A stretch of 64,000 bases of DNA, taken from positions 1 through 64,000 of the forward strand of contig NZ_MWLQ01000047.1 in NCBI RefSeq assembly GCF_010634855.1, given 5' to 3'. How positions within the stretch are numbered: position 1 is the first letter of the stretch; each line of letters begins with the position of its first letter. Under the pieces are notes generated by a model. It had not been told where the DNA came from, did no database searches, and saw nothing but the letters and a program-made list of their open reading frames with translations. Position numbers and translations under genes: made by a program. The DNA comes from Microbacterium sp. B35-30 (lineage in GTDB: Bacteria; Actinomycetota; Actinomycetes; Actinomycetales; Microbacteriaceae). Positions 8,350 to 17,474 of the stretch are shown here, in pieces.

Positions 8350-8376
8350 CGTCACAACTGCTGCTCCTCCCTTGTC
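8350..8376 (+). promoter_or_regulatory. weak second ECF41-like promoter candidate upstream of the SDR
   Basis: CGTCACA, 16 bases, TGTC on the plus strand differs from the ECF41 consensus TGTCACA-16-CGTC by one base in each element. It lies about 120 bases before the SDR start. With two mismatches chance occurrence is plausible. Confidence 0.3.
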
Positions 8377-8496
8377 ATAGCTGCGGGTGCACAACCGTGC
8401 GCCCTGGACACGCGGAAGGCCAGGAGATCCCGAAGATCGCGGCTCCCCTGAACCCCCATCCCGCGGGTCCCCGACATACGGGTATCGGAGGAACAG

Positions 8497-9234
8497 ATGA
8501 GCGACAGCCTCGACGATCGGGTCGTGCTCGTGACCGGCGCATCTTCAGGAATCGGACGCGCCACCGCCCTGGCGCTTGCACGCGGCGGAGCGAAGGTCGC
8601 CGCAGGTGCGCGCCGACGAGACCGGCTGCGGACTCTCGCCGACGAAGCGCCCGGTGAGCTGTTCCCACTGGAACTGGACGTCACCGACTCCGGGTCGGTC
8701 CAACGGGCGATCGCCGCGACCGTCGAGAGGTTCGGGCGTCTCGACGCCCTCGTGAACAATGCGGGGCTCATGCAGAGCGGGATGATCCTGGGTGCGGATA
8801 CGCGCGAGTGGGTCCAGATGGTCGAGACCAATCTCCTGGGTTCCATGTATGCGGTCCACGCGGCACTGCCTCATCTGATCGAAACGCGGGGGGCGATCGT
8901 CCAGGTGTCTTCGACCTCCGGACGCATCGCCTCGCTCGGGAGCGGCGTGTACTCGGCGACCAAGTTCGGCATCTCGGCATTCTCCGAGGCGCTGCGTCAA
9001 GAGGTGACCGCCCGCGGGGTGCGCGTCATCCTGATCGAACCCGGGTTCGTCGCCACCGAGCTCACCAGCCACATCACGGATCCGGCCATGCGGGCAACCG
9101 CGGCGGAGATCGGACAGTCCATGCGGACGCTGGTGCCGGAGGATATCGCGCAGGCGGTCGTCTACGCCCTGAGCCAGCCCGACCATGTCGCGGTGAATCA
9201 GATCCTCATCCGCCCCACCGATCAGGTCCGCTGA
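8497..9234 (+). CDS. short-chain dehydrogenase/reductase
   Basis: The 245-residue classical SDR has the NAD(P)-binding TGASSGIG at residues 13-20, ARRRDR after beta-2 which favours NADPH, LVNNAG, the catalytic Ser in QVSSTSG, and YSATK with Tyr152 and Lys156. It starts at an ATG after GGAGGAAC. The gene is on its own strand segment after the OhrR-like repressor, with a 231-base gap that holds one weak ECF41-like promoter. The oxidoreductase class is certain; the substrate is not deducible. Confidence 0.9.
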   Translation: MSDSLDDRVVLVTGASSGIGRATALALARGGAKVAAGARRRDRLRTLADEAPGELFPLELDVTDSGSVQRAIAATVERFGRLDALVNNAGLMQSGMILGADTREWVQMVETNLLGSMYAVHAALPHLIETRGAIVQVSSTSGRIASLGSGVYSATKFGISAFSEALRQEVTARGVRVILIEPGFVATELTSHITDPAMRATAAEIGQSMRTLVPEDIAQAVVYALSQPDHVAVNQILIRPTDQVR

Positions 9235-9300
9235 CACCGGTTCTCGCTCGCACGCCCGTGCGATGGCCGGGTGCGCGAGTGCCCGGATCTCCCTCCCCAG

Positions 9301-9960
9301 TCACCCCGCGGACGCTACCCGGATGCGGCGGCGTTCGTAAGTCAGCGTCGCCGCGAGGAGCAGCAACCCGACGGCCACCCCCGCGATCTGGGCCGGAAGA
9401 GGCTCCACCTCCCTTGCGAAGATCAGAAGGAGGGCTACGAGCGCTCCCCCGAGGACGGCGTTCACGGCTCCGACCATGCTCGCCATGGTGAAGAGAAACG
9501 AGGAGCGGGAGTAACGCACACCCAACTCGCCGGTGCGCGGGCTGTCGAGCGAGATCAGATCCGGCCCCGAGGGATGCAAACCGACGAAATGTTCCCTGAT
9601 CCGCTCCATGCGCCGGCGCACGGTGATGTTCTCGACGCTGGTGTCGACCAGCCGCACGACGGTGAACCACCCCAGCATGAAGATCGTCGGGAAGACAGTG
9701 AAGGCGAGACTGGCCAGCAACGCCGGCGATCCGCCCGCGAACCCGATCGCCACGAGCCCACTGGACAGTGTCGACAAGTAGATCGTGCTGCGCGTCCCGG
9801 CCTCACTGATCGTCGAGCTCGCGACAGATTGGAGCACGAAGAGCTCTGTGCCCACAGCACTGTTGAACGCGGAGGCGTTGGAGTCGGCATCCGCCATCAT
9901 GCGCTCCTCACGATCGCGGCCGTGTCGGCGCCCGTCGCCCGGTTCGCCATGGTCAGTCAT
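9301..9960 (-). CDS. four-helix membrane protein of unknown function
   Basis: I do not recognise this protein of about 219 residues. Hydrophobic segments are visible around STLSSGLVAIGFAGG, ASLAFTVFPTIFMLGWFTVV, FTMASMVGAVNAVLGGALVAL and IAGVAVGLLLLAATL, with a basic middle loop (VRRRMERIREHF). The ATG at 9960 has GGAAGGA six bases upstream; a later ATG pair at 9897-9900 also has GAGGAG, so the N-terminal 20 residues are uncertain. It converges on the SDR gene and is divergent from the lipoprotein gene. Confidence 0.65.
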   Translation of the reverse strand: MTDHGEPGDGRRHGRDREERMMADADSNASAFNSAVGTELFVLQSVASSTISEAGTRSTIYLSTLSSGLVAIGFAGGSPALLASLAFTVFPTIFMLGWFTVVRLVDTSVENITVRRRMERIREHFVGLHPSGPDLISLDSPRTGELGVRYSRSSFLFTMASMVGAVNAVLGGALVALLLIFAREVEPLPAQIAGVAVGLLLLAATLTYERRRIRVASAG

Positions 9961-10118
9961 CACAGGTCCTTCCGATGTCGAGGTGCGAGTCGGTCCCGGC
10001 CGTTGTCAGTCGGCCACCCACGCAAGACAAGACCGGACGAAACCCGCGGATGTGACGACCGGAAGAGAACAGGGCCGTGTCGTGGTGCGGCAGCCCGAGT
10101 GTGCGGAAGGATGCTTTC

Positions 10119-10757
10119 ATGCCTGGGATACGTCGACTCCGCGCAGGGGCCACGGTGAGCGTGAGCGTCGTCGTCCTCCTCGTCCTTGCGCTCGGTGGAT
10201 GCGCATCGGAGGCGCCTGCAACGGATGCAGCCGATCCGAGCTCGATCGCCGAGCGCGCCAGCGTCGTCGGGATCGCGCCCGAACTCGTGTACACCACCCG
10301 GGTGGACGGCTACGACCTGGCGCCGCAGTCCGTCGGGCCGGGTGCCGCTGACGGGATGTCGGCCACCTGGGTCAAGGAGACCACCGGGGCCATGCTGACC
10401 ATTCGAACGGACCGAGGTGAACTGACGGCGGCGTCCTGCGCCGAGACGCCGCTGTGGGATGCGCCGGACGAAGCGGTGACGTGCACCGATGAGGAAGGCG
10501 TCTGGCACCGATCGAGCGGCAGCGTCCACGAGTACATCGCGGTCCGGGACGGCGCGTTGATCCGAGTCACGGGGATGAGCGACGCCTCGCCCGAAGAGCT
10601 TCTGGCAGCCGCGAAGGCGGTGCACGTGCCGTCGGATGCCGAACTCCAACTCCTCTTCTCCGACCTTCCGGAGGTCTCCCCTGAGCCGGTCGAGCGTGGC
10701 GACCTGCCCGAGAACGGCGACGGAGCGCCCATCGATCCCGTCGGACCGGGCGGCTGA
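10119..10757 (+). CDS. putative lipoprotein
   Basis: The 212-residue protein has a basic start (MPGIRRLRAG), a hydrophobic core and the lipobox ALGGC, so it is exported and lipidated at that Cys. The mature part has paired cysteines (AASCAETPLW and AVTCTDEEG) and ends with a Pro/Asp/Gly tail, ENGDGAPIDPVGPGG. GGAAGG precedes the ATG at 10119, which selects this start over an upstream in-frame one at 10077. The 3' end of this gene recurs in decayed form at 16735-16854 and 19758-19907. Function unknown. Confidence 0.75.
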   Translation: MPGIRRLRAGATVSVSVVVLLVLALGGCASEAPATDAADPSSIAERASVVGIAPELVYTTRVDGYDLAPQSVGPGAADGMSATWVKETTGAMLTIRTDRGELTAASCAETPLWDAPDEAVTCTDEEGVWHRSSGSVHEYIAVRDGALIRVTGMSDASPEELLAAAKAVHVPSDAELQLLFSDLPEVSPEPVERGDLPENGDGAPIDPVGPGG

Positions 10758-10866
10758 CCCTGCCGCGCGAAGCTGCTCCGCAACGCCCTGCCCCCACCCA
10801 AAGCGGTGACAGCGGCCCACCGACGCGCGTGCGGCCTCGCTAGAATCGCGTCGACGGGAGCCGGCT

Positions 10867-12543
10867 ATGACCGAGGACGCGGCATCAACAGCCCACCGGG
10901 GCGGTGATCGGGGAGCCGGGGCTGATGCCAAGCGCTCGCAAGACCGACTCCGGGACCTGCTGCGGGCGACGACCTCTGTCGTAGAGAGGCTCGATCTCGA
11001 GGTCGTGCTTCGCCGTCTCGTGGAGGCCGGCATGAGCCTCGTCGGTGCGCGGTACGGTGCGTTGGGGGTGATCAGCGCAGAGGGCGGCCTCGAGCGCTTC
11101 ATCCATGTCGGAATCGACACGCCGACGGTGGAGCGCATCGGTCCTCTCCCGTCGGGGCGCGGTGTTCTGGGTGCCGTCATCGCTGACCGCGAGCCGATCC
11201 GACTGGACCATCTGCACGAAGACCCGCGTTCTGCGGGGTTCCCCGCCCAGCATCCTGAGATGGAGTCGTTCCTCGGCGTACCCTTGCGGGTCGGCGAGCA
11301 GGTCTACGGCAATCTCTACCTGACGGAGAGCGAGAACGGATCTTTCAGCGCAGAGGATGAAGAACTCATCGTCGCGCTTGCGGCCACCGCCGGCATCGCC
11401 ATCGAGAACGCCCGCCTGTACGACGTCGCCCGCACCCGAGAGAACTGGAACGCCACCATCGCGGAGGTGATGGCTGCCATGTTGGATGTCAGCGGCGAGA
11501 ACGTGCTCGACGTCATCGCGGAACGCGTCGCGGCGCTGATCGACGCTGACCGCGTAGCGGTCGCGGTCCCGCGCGGCGATGGCGAGCTGGCCTTGACGAC
11601 CGTCTACGGCTCCGACTCGGATCAGCTCCGCGGCCGCGCATACCCAGCGGCCGGGACGCTCTCTGCTCGCGTCCTCGCCACCCGGCGCGCAGTGAGCAGC
11701 GACGGCCGGTCACAATGGACCACGCTGGACTGGTGGCCACAGGTCGGACCGACGTTGGCGATCCCTCTGTTCGCGAACGACGAACCGCTCGGCGTGCTGA
11801 GCGTCTCACGACCGAAAGGCGGAGAGGCGTTCACCGACGCAGACGTGGATATGGCATTCGCATTCGCCGCTCAAGCCAGCATCGCCCTCGAAGTGGTGCG
11901 CGCACGCGAAGACCGCCAGCGGCTGACTACTGCGCAAGACCGAGAGCGCATCGCACGCGACCTGCATGACCATGTCATCCAGCGCCTGTTCGGCGCCGGA
12001 CTTGCGCTCCAAGCTGTCTCGGCCACCGTCGACCCCGAGAGCTCCTCTGACATCGACGCCCAGATCGACGCGATCGATGCGGCCATCCGGGACATCCGCA
12101 CGGTCATCTTCGCTCTCAGCAGCGGCGAACGGCGTGGATCGAAACGAGTGCGAGACCGGCTCCTGGACGTCGTGGCGGAAGTCGCGGCAACGTGGACGTC
12201 CCAGCCGCGGATCTCGTTCGCGGGCCCGCTCGACAGCCTTGTCTCCGCTGAGCTCGCAGATGACTTGGTGGCGGTGCTCAGAGAACTGCTCACGAACGTC
12301 TTCAAGCATGCCCAGGCGCAGACCCTCGAGATCGAAGTGGCGATCGCCGGGGAGGACGTGACGCTGGTTGTGGCCGACGACGGACAGGGGATCTCCGACT
12401 CCGCGCCGCGAAGCGGACTCGCCAACGTCGCCGAACGCGCGTCGCTGCGAACGGGCTATTGCCGGGTCGCCTCCCGCGCGGAGCGCGGCACTCGGATCGA
12501 GTGGAGCGTCCCGGTTGGTCCCGCTCATGCGGAGCGCGCATGA
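10867..12543 (+). CDS. DevS/DosS-like GAF-GAF sensor histidine kinase
   Basis: This 558-residue cytoplasmic kinase has two GAF domains (about residues 35-185 and 200-345), a HisKA_3 dimerisation box (ARDLHDHVIQRLF, phospho-His367) and a HATPase domain with ELLTNVFKHA and VVADDGQGI. The first GAF carries FPAQHPEMESFLGVP; the His here (His129) aligns with the haem-binding His149 of mycobacterial DevS/DosS, so a haem-based redox or oxygen sensor is likely. The stop overlaps the ATG of the response regulator, so the two are coupled. The family assignment is strong; haem binding is inferred. Confidence 0.88.
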   Translation: MTEDAASTAHRGGDRGAGADAKRSQDRLRDLLRATTSVVERLDLEVVLRRLVEAGMSLVGARYGALGVISAEGGLERFIHVGIDTPTVERIGPLPSGRGVLGAVIADREPIRLDHLHEDPRSAGFPAQHPEMESFLGVPLRVGEQVYGNLYLTESENGSFSAEDEELIVALAATAGIAIENARLYDVARTRENWNATIAEVMAAMLDVSGENVLDVIAERVAALIDADRVAVAVPRGDGELALTTVYGSDSDQLRGRAYPAAGTLSARVLATRRAVSSDGRSQWTTLDWWPQVGPTLAIPLFANDEPLGVLSVSRPKGGEAFTDADVDMAFAFAAQASIALEVVRAREDRQRLTTAQDRERIARDLHDHVIQRLFGAGLALQAVSATVDPESSSDIDAQIDAIDAAIRDIRTVIFALSSGERRGSKRVRDRLLDVVAEVAATWTSQPRISFAGPLDSLVSAELADDLVAVLRELLTNVFKHAQAQTLEIEVAIAGEDVTLVVADDGQGISDSAPRSGLANVAERASLRTGYCRVASRAERGTRIEWSVPVGPAHAERA

Positions 12544-13184
12544 TCCGCGTGTTCCTCGTCGACGACCACGAGATCGTGCGGCGCGGGATAGCTCAACTGG
12601 TCGATGCCGAGGTCGATCTGGACGTCGTCGGCGAAGCCGCGACGGTACACGAGGCCATGCGCAGGATTGCGGCCACGCGGCCGGATGTCGCGGTGCTGGA
12701 TGCGCGTCTTCCCGACGGGAGCGGTATCGACTTGTGCCGCGACATCCGTTCTGCGAACCCGGACGTGTTCTGCCTCATCTTGACCGCATACGACGACGAC
12801 GAAGCACTCCGTTCCGCCGTGCTCGCCGGCGCGAGCGGCTACGTGCTGAAGGACGTTCGAAGTCGGTTCCTGGTCGAGGCCATCCGCCGGGCCGCCAGCG
12901 GAGCGACCGTCCAGGCAACGGATGTCCTGCTGCATGCCGCGAAGGCCCTGCACCCGGAGTCGCAGACCGCTCGCGAATCCCCGCGCCCCGCCCTGTCGCT
13001 CCGAGAGAACCAGATCCTCTCACTGATCGCAGAAGGACTCACGAATCGCGAGATCGGTGAACGCCTCGGCCTGGCGGAGAAGACGGTGAAGAACTACGTG
13101 AGTGGACTGCTTGCCAAGCTAGGGATGGAACGCCGCACTCAAGCCGCCGTGTACGGTGCTGAGCGCAAGCACCACCAGGGCTGA
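12540..13184 (+). CDS. NarL/DevR-type response regulator
   Basis: The 214-residue regulator has a receiver domain (VFLVDDHEIVRRG, phospho-acceptor Asp54 in VAVLDARLPDG, Lys in YVLKDV) and a LuxR-type helix-turn-helix, SLRENQILSLIAEGLTNREI onwards, ending with TVKNYVSGLLAKLGM. The LAEKTVKNYVS recognition helix is the form seen in DevR. ATGA overlap with the kinase gene defines the start. A DevR-box-like sequence follows 19 bases after the stop, in front of the next gene, suggesting a local regulon. Confidence 0.92.
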   Translation: MIRVFLVDDHEIVRRGIAQLVDAEVDLDVVGEAATVHEAMRRIAATRPDVAVLDARLPDGSGIDLCRDIRSANPDVFCLILTAYDDDEALRSAVLAGASGYVLKDVRSRFLVEAIRRAASGATVQATDVLLHAAKALHPESQTARESPRPALSLRENQILSLIAEGLTNREIGERLGLAEKTVKNYVSGLLAKLGMERRTQAAVYGAERKHHQG

Positions 13185-13202
13185 CCGGACGCCCGCGAGG
13201 AC

Positions 13203-13215
13203 GGGACCTTCGGCC
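13203..13215. promoter_or_regulatory. DevR-box-like site
   Basis: GGGACCTTCGGCC closely fits the core of the mycobacterial DevR (dormancy) box, consensus GGGACTWWAGTCCC with frequent GGGACYTT-GGCC variants. It lies between the DevR-like gene and the DUF7882 gene, 37 bases before the latter's ATG. One site only, so this is suggestive. Confidence 0.45.
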
Positions 13216-13251
13216 TATGCGTGCGGGGACAGACGAACGAGGATTCGTCCC

Positions 13252-13707
13252 ATGGGGACGATCTATTACGGCGGGTCTGCGACCCCGATTCACATCGAGG
13301 ACCGCGCGCTCGCGCACCTCAAAGTGGTGATCGCCACGAAGCTCCGGCGCAACGAGAGCTTCACGGTGTCCTGGCGGCATCCGGAGGACCAGCCCCGCGG
13401 CCGCACCACCATCTGGCTAGGGCCGTCGATCCCCCTGCGGTTCGTCTTCGACGACTCGAAGCCGGCGGAACTGTCCCGGGCATGGATCGAGGAGCTCGCC
13501 AAGTCGGCGAACTCCTCGGGCGGGATCATGCTCATCGCCGACCACTTCGACACCGACCTGGAGCACACGCTCACGGCATCCGGCGATCTCGATCAGGACA
13601 AGGGCGTGTGGCACCCGGAGACCGACGAGCCGCCCGTCGCCGAAGACGACCCCTCGAGTGGTCCGGACAACGCTCGCGCCCGGCGCCGGACTCTGGCGCG
13701 CCCATGA
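13252..13707 (+). CDS. DUF7882-like Microbacteriaceae protein
   Basis: The 151-residue protein starts MGTIYYGGSATPIHIEDRAL, a pattern I associate with the small actinobacterial family now called DUF7882, often mislabelled as an ATP-dependent ligase in automated annotation. Residues 35-110 (SWRHPEDQPRG, TIWLGPSIPLRFVFDD, LIADHF) form the conserved core and the C-terminus is acidic then Arg-rich and probably disordered. It follows the DevR-like regulator and a DevR-box-like site. The biochemical role is unknown. Confidence 0.7.
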   Translation: MGTIYYGGSATPIHIEDRALAHLKVVIATKLRRNESFTVSWRHPEDQPRGRTTIWLGPSIPLRFVFDDSKPAELSRAWIEELAKSANSSGGIMLIADHFDTDLEHTLTASGDLDQDKGVWHPETDEPPVAEDDPSSGPDNARARRRTLARP

Positions 13708-13853
13708 CACATCGTCTGCGCCTCCCGTGACGGCGCCGGCGTAAAGCGAACACGACCTGCCTGCCGCCCGCGGTGGCGGATCCGTTGCATCCGCGATTGA
13801 CTGTGCAGAGCAGACGCCCGCCGACATCTGCTCCGCACGGGAGGCTCATCCTC

Positions 13854-14306
13854 ATGGACTCGAATCAGGACTCCGCCGTCTTGGCAATGACCACCGATGA
13901 ATGCTGGAATCTGCTCGCGCGGCGCGAACTCGGACGCCTCGCCACCAGTGTCGACGATGTACCCGACATCTTTCCCGTCAACTACGTCGTCGACGGACCG
14001 TCTGTGCTCTTCCGCACGGCTCCGGGGTCCAAACTCGCTGAGATCTCCGCCAACCGACAGGTCGCCTTCGAGGTCGACGAGTACGACGACGCACAAGCCG
14101 CGAGCGTGGTGATCAAGGGGACCGCGAGGCGCCTCGAGACTCAGAGTGAGATCGACGCCGCCGATGCACTCGGCCTCGTTTCATGGGCGCCGACCCTGAA
14201 ATACCGCTGGGTGCGCATCTCCGCGCATACCGTCAGCGGTCGACGCTTCGCGCGAGCGCTGGAGCCGGACCGGTACCGCGCCAGCGATGTGGACGACAGG
14301 AACTGA
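13854..14306 (+). CDS. pyridoxamine 5'-phosphate oxidase-family protein
   Basis: The 150-residue split-barrel flavin protein shows the family core ECWNLLARRELGRLAT, FPVNYVVDG, LFRTAPGSKL and VAFEVDEYD. Such small PPOX-fold proteins bind FMN, F420 or haem and reduce small molecules; several are DevR-regulon members in mycobacteria, which fits the nearby DevS/DevR-like pair. The ATG at 13854 has GGGAGG nine bases upstream; the frame is open further upstream without support. A decayed copy of the middle of such a gene lies at 31932-32040. Confidence 0.85.
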   Translation: MDSNQDSAVLAMTTDECWNLLARRELGRLATSVDDVPDIFPVNYVVDGPSVLFRTAPGSKLAEISANRQVAFEVDEYDDAQAASVVIKGTARRLETQSEIDAADALGLVSWAPTLKYRWVRISAHTVSGRRFARALEPDRYRASDVDDRN

Positions 14307-14327
14307 GCGCCCGGCACGCAGTACCCG

Positions 14328-16438
14328 TCATGGTGGCGCGTCCGTCGCCGGCCGCTTGGGAAGCACCGTGATCACCGGCGTCCCGGCCGTCACCGTGCCT
14401 TCAAGGACGGGGGTGATGTCCCCGAAGTCATCGGCGTTGAGCACGACTACGGGGGTGATCAGCGGGTACCCGGCCGCCTCGATCACTTTCCGATCGAAGG
14501 TCACGAGCGGCGTACCGAGCTCGACGCGGTCGCCGTTCTTCACCTTCACGTCGAAACCCTCGCCCTTCAGGTTGACGGTGTCGATGCCGACGTGGATCAG
14601 CAGTTCCACCCCGCCGTCGAGGACGAGACCGAACGCGTGACCCGTCGGCTGCGCAGCCGCGATGACTCCCGGCGCTGGCGCGTACACGGTGTCGCCGGCC
14701 GGGATGATGGCCACACCCGGGCCCATCGTCCCTCCAGCGAACACGGGGTCGGGCACCTCCGAGAGAGGTACGACCTCGCCGTCGAGGGGTGCGGCGACCT
14801 CGATCGCGACGCGCTCGAGCAGCGCGGTGGCCGTTGCGGCCGTCGCTGCAGCGGCCGAAGGCTCCGATGCGTCGATCGCGCGGGCCTCGCCCGCCTCCAC
14901 GGCCGCCGGCGCAACGTGTTCCGCTACGGCGGCGGCCTCGGCGGCATCCCGTACCGCCTCGAACTCCGCCTGCTGCTCGGGCGTGCGGAAGTTGGCACCC
15001 ATCACGAGGAACATCGACGTGAAGAATGCGCCGGCGATCGCGATCGCGTAGAGGCCGATCGGTTCGAACGCCGGGATCGTCAGCAGCGATGTGAACACGA
15101 ACGCCGGGGTCGTGATGCCGTCCGGCAGGCTCATGATCCAGCTGCCCGTGCCGATGATGAGGCCGCCGACGAAGCATCCGACGAGCATGCGCGGATAGAT
15201 CCTCTTGAAGCGCAGATGGATTCCGTACAGAGACGGCTCCGAGATCCCGCCGAGCAGGCCGGCCGCGAGGGCACCCGTCGCAGTCTGCCGCATCTGCGTG
15301 TCACGGTGGCGCATCGCGAGCACGAGCACACCGGCGGTCGCGCCGAAGCACGCGAAGTTCCACGCACCCATCGGGCCCTGGATGAAGTCGTATCCGAGTG
15401 TCTGGATGTTCAGGAGCATGACGGCGTTGATGGGCCAGTGCAGACCCAGCGGCACCATGAAGGGATAGGCGAGCGGGATGACGATCGCGAAGATGAACGG
15501 CGAGAAGCCGTTGATCGCCGCGAGCAGGTTCGCCAGCGCAGCCCCGGCGTAGACGCCGATCGGGCCGATATGAACGCCGTCAGCGGGATCATGACGAGCA
15601 TCGCGAGGAACGGCACGAAGATGAGCTGCAGGTTGGGCGTGATGATCTTGCGCAGCAGCTTGTAGAGCGGACCGAGGGCAGCGGCCATGAGCAGCGGCGG
15701 GAAGACCTGCGAGCTGTAGTCGAAGATCGTCAGCGGGAAGCCGAAGATGGGGACGATCGTGACGTCCACGCCGAAGACGTTCGTCGGCTCCACCCCATCG
15801 CCGAGCGCCAGGAACCCCGGGAGCATCAGCACCGCCATGATCCCGATACCCACCCAGGGGTCGGCGCCGATCTTCTTCGATGCGTTGTAGGCGACCATCA
15901 GCGGCAGGAACACGAAGATGCACTGCCACATCAGGTTGACGAACGCCCACTGCGGTTCCAGCGTGACGCCGGGCGCGTTCCAGTCGGGGATGACGTTCAG
16001 AGTGGCCATGAGGGCCATGAAGGTGATGAAGAACGACGCCCCGAGCAATGCCCCGAGGAGCGGCCGGAACGAGTCCGACAGGAACTCGAAGAAGGAGTCG
16101 ATCCACGCGACCTTGCCGCGGACGCCCTTGGCGCGCTCCCGCGCCTTGATCGCGTCGATATCGTCGGCCCCGCCACCTCCGCCGCCGGACTTCATATCCG
16201 GAAGCGCCATGATGTCGTTGTATACGGTCTGGACCGCGCCGCCCATGACGACTTGGTAGCGGTCGCCGGCTTGCGGTACCGCGCCCATCACACCCGGGAT
16301 GGCCTCGACGACTTTCTGGTCGACGCTTGAAGAGTCCACCAGCTGGAATCTCAGCCGGGTCGCGCAATGCGTGAGGCTATCGATATTGGCCGGCCCGCCG
16401 ACACTCTTGACGATGTCGGCTGCGGTGTTGTTTGCCAT
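14328..16438 (-). pseudogene. beta-glucoside-type PTS EIIBCA permease, frameshifted
   Basis: The gene encodes a three-domain sugar phosphotransferase: EIIB with the phospho-Cys in SLTHCATRLRF (Cys25), EIIC with several membrane helices (residues about 110-440), and EIIA with LIHVGIDTVNLKGEGF carrying the phospho-His. It would import and phosphorylate beta-glucosides or related sugars. Reading breaks near 15566-15575: the first 290 residues run to MIPLTAFI, and the continuation IGPIGVYAGAAL is in the next frame, as if one base were missing. All domains are otherwise intact, so either a recent inactivation or a sequencing error explains it. No antiterminator gene is next to it. It converges on the PPOX gene. 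Confidence 0.85.
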
Positions 16439-16574
16439 CAGATCGTCTCCCTTGAAGAGCTCCCCGCCGAAATGTGCGGCGGCCCCTGGAGCGACAGTGA
16501 GGGATGACCGCCATTTGAGCGTGATGCTTATACCGGCTCGTCTCGGAAGTGCGCGATTCAGCCCCTCACGCCGG

Positions 16575-16720
16575 TGCCACCTGAGTCGGGCAGATCACGG
16601 TCTGTCCGGGCGGAACCTCGACGACCGCACCCCCACCCCTGTCAGTACGCGCTTCAAGATCGCGGTCGGTCGTCTGGACACAGGCATCCGGTGGCCGCAG
16701 GGGGTGTAATGACAGTCACT
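16575..16720 (-). pseudogene. internally deleted copy of the cupin gene and its leader
   Basis: Bases 16590-16630 repeat the coding text around VPAGQTVICPPDE of the intact cupin gene (17025-17070), and 16640-16720 repeat its upstream region (17360-17440, including GTCAGTACGCGCTTCAA and GTGTAATGACAGTCACT). About 300 bases present in the intact version are missing between the two blocks. The fragment has no usable reading frame and ends next to a lipoprotein remnant. Confidence 0.75.
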
Positions 16721-16734
16721 ATTCACTCCGCGGC

Positions 16735-16854
16735 GTGGCTTCGGCGACCGTTGGTGTCGTCGCCCTCGTCGCCGTGTCGCTCAGCGGATGCGCGTCGCAG
16801 ACGCCGGAGAACGGCGACGGTGCGCCGATCGATCCGGTCGGACCGGGCGGCTGA
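16735..16854 (+). pseudogene. collapsed lipoprotein gene remnant (signal peptide joined to tail)
   Basis: The 39-codon frame reads a lipoprotein signal sequence ending VSLSGCAS and then directly TPENGDGAPIDPVGPGG before the stop. The same tail ends the 212-residue lipoprotein at 10119-10757, so this looks like a paralogue that lost the whole mature domain by internal deletion. No ATG or ribosome binding site is clear; a GTG at 16735 is the only start. It could still be a tiny lipopeptide gene, but decay is the simpler reading. Confidence 0.65.
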
Positions 16855-16861
16855 CGCGGCG

Positions 16862-17287
16862 TCACTCCTGTTCGTGCGTCGCCCCGCCGTTGCCGCGTGC
16901 GTCGTACTCGGCGTCGGTGACGTGGTCGCCCCAGACCGCGCTGGGCTGACCGGGAAGGGTGTCCCAGATGGCGAGGTGGGTCATGAAGCTTCCGGGCGCG
17001 GCGCCATGCCAGTGCTCTTCATCGGGCGGGCAGATCACGGTCTGTCCGGCCGGAACCTCCACGGCCGCGCTGCCACGGGACTGTATCCGCGCGATCCCTT
17101 CCAGGACATGAAGGGTCTGCCCTCCGGGATGCGAGTGCCACGCGGTTCGCGCGCCAGGAGCGAAACGGACGAGACCGGCGTTGGCTTGCTGTCCGGGTGC
17201 GCTGGGCGCGGCGATCGGGTCGAGCCATACGTCGCCCGTGAACCACTCGGGCGGATTCTTGACCGTGTCCGGCCGCTGTACTTGCAT
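16862..17287 (-). CDS. cupin-domain protein
   Basis: This 141-residue single-cupin protein has motif 1 in TAWHSHPGGQTLHVLEG with the metal-binding His pair and Glu, and motif 2 in PPDEEHWHGA with the last His. It resembles small cupins described as (R)-mandelonitrile-lyase-like or attached to carboxymuconolactone decarboxylases. GAAGGGAAACCCG precedes the ATG at 17287, so the longer frame to 17392 is not used. It is divergent from the aldo/keto reductase; the space between holds a repeat shared with 16640-16720. Enzymatic role unknown. Confidence 0.83.
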   Translation of the reverse strand: MQVQRPDTVKNPPEWFTGDVWLDPIAAPSAPGQQANAGLVRFAPGARTAWHSHPGGQTLHVLEGIARIQSRGSAAVEVPAGQTVICPPDEEHWHGAAPGSFMTHLAIWDTLPGQPSAVWGDHVTDAEYDARGNGGATHEQE

Positions 17288-17358
17288 CGGGTTTCCCTTC
17301 GCTGGTCTGATGAAGCTGTTGTCCAGTGTGCGCCGGACACCTCTGGCGAGGGAGGCCC

Positions 17359-17450
17359 TGTCAGTACGCGCTTCAACATCGCGGTCGGCCATCTGGACAC
17401 AGGCATCCGGGCAGCCGCAGGGGTGTAATGACAGTCACTCCCAGCCGCGG
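17359..17450. repeat. source copy of the dispersed cupin/AKR promoter repeat
   Basis: This stretch between the divergent cupin and aldo/keto reductase genes contains GTCAGTACGCGCTTCAA, TCTGGACACAGGCATCCG and GTGTAATGACAGTCACT followed by CCCAGCCG. Nearly identical text occurs at 16640-16720, and the GTGTAA-CAGT-CTCCCAGCCG end recurs at 19758-19783. Two of the three copies are followed directly by lipoprotein remnants. Confidence 0.7.
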
Positions 17451-17474
17451 CCTGCGCGTTCGTACAGTCGAAAG

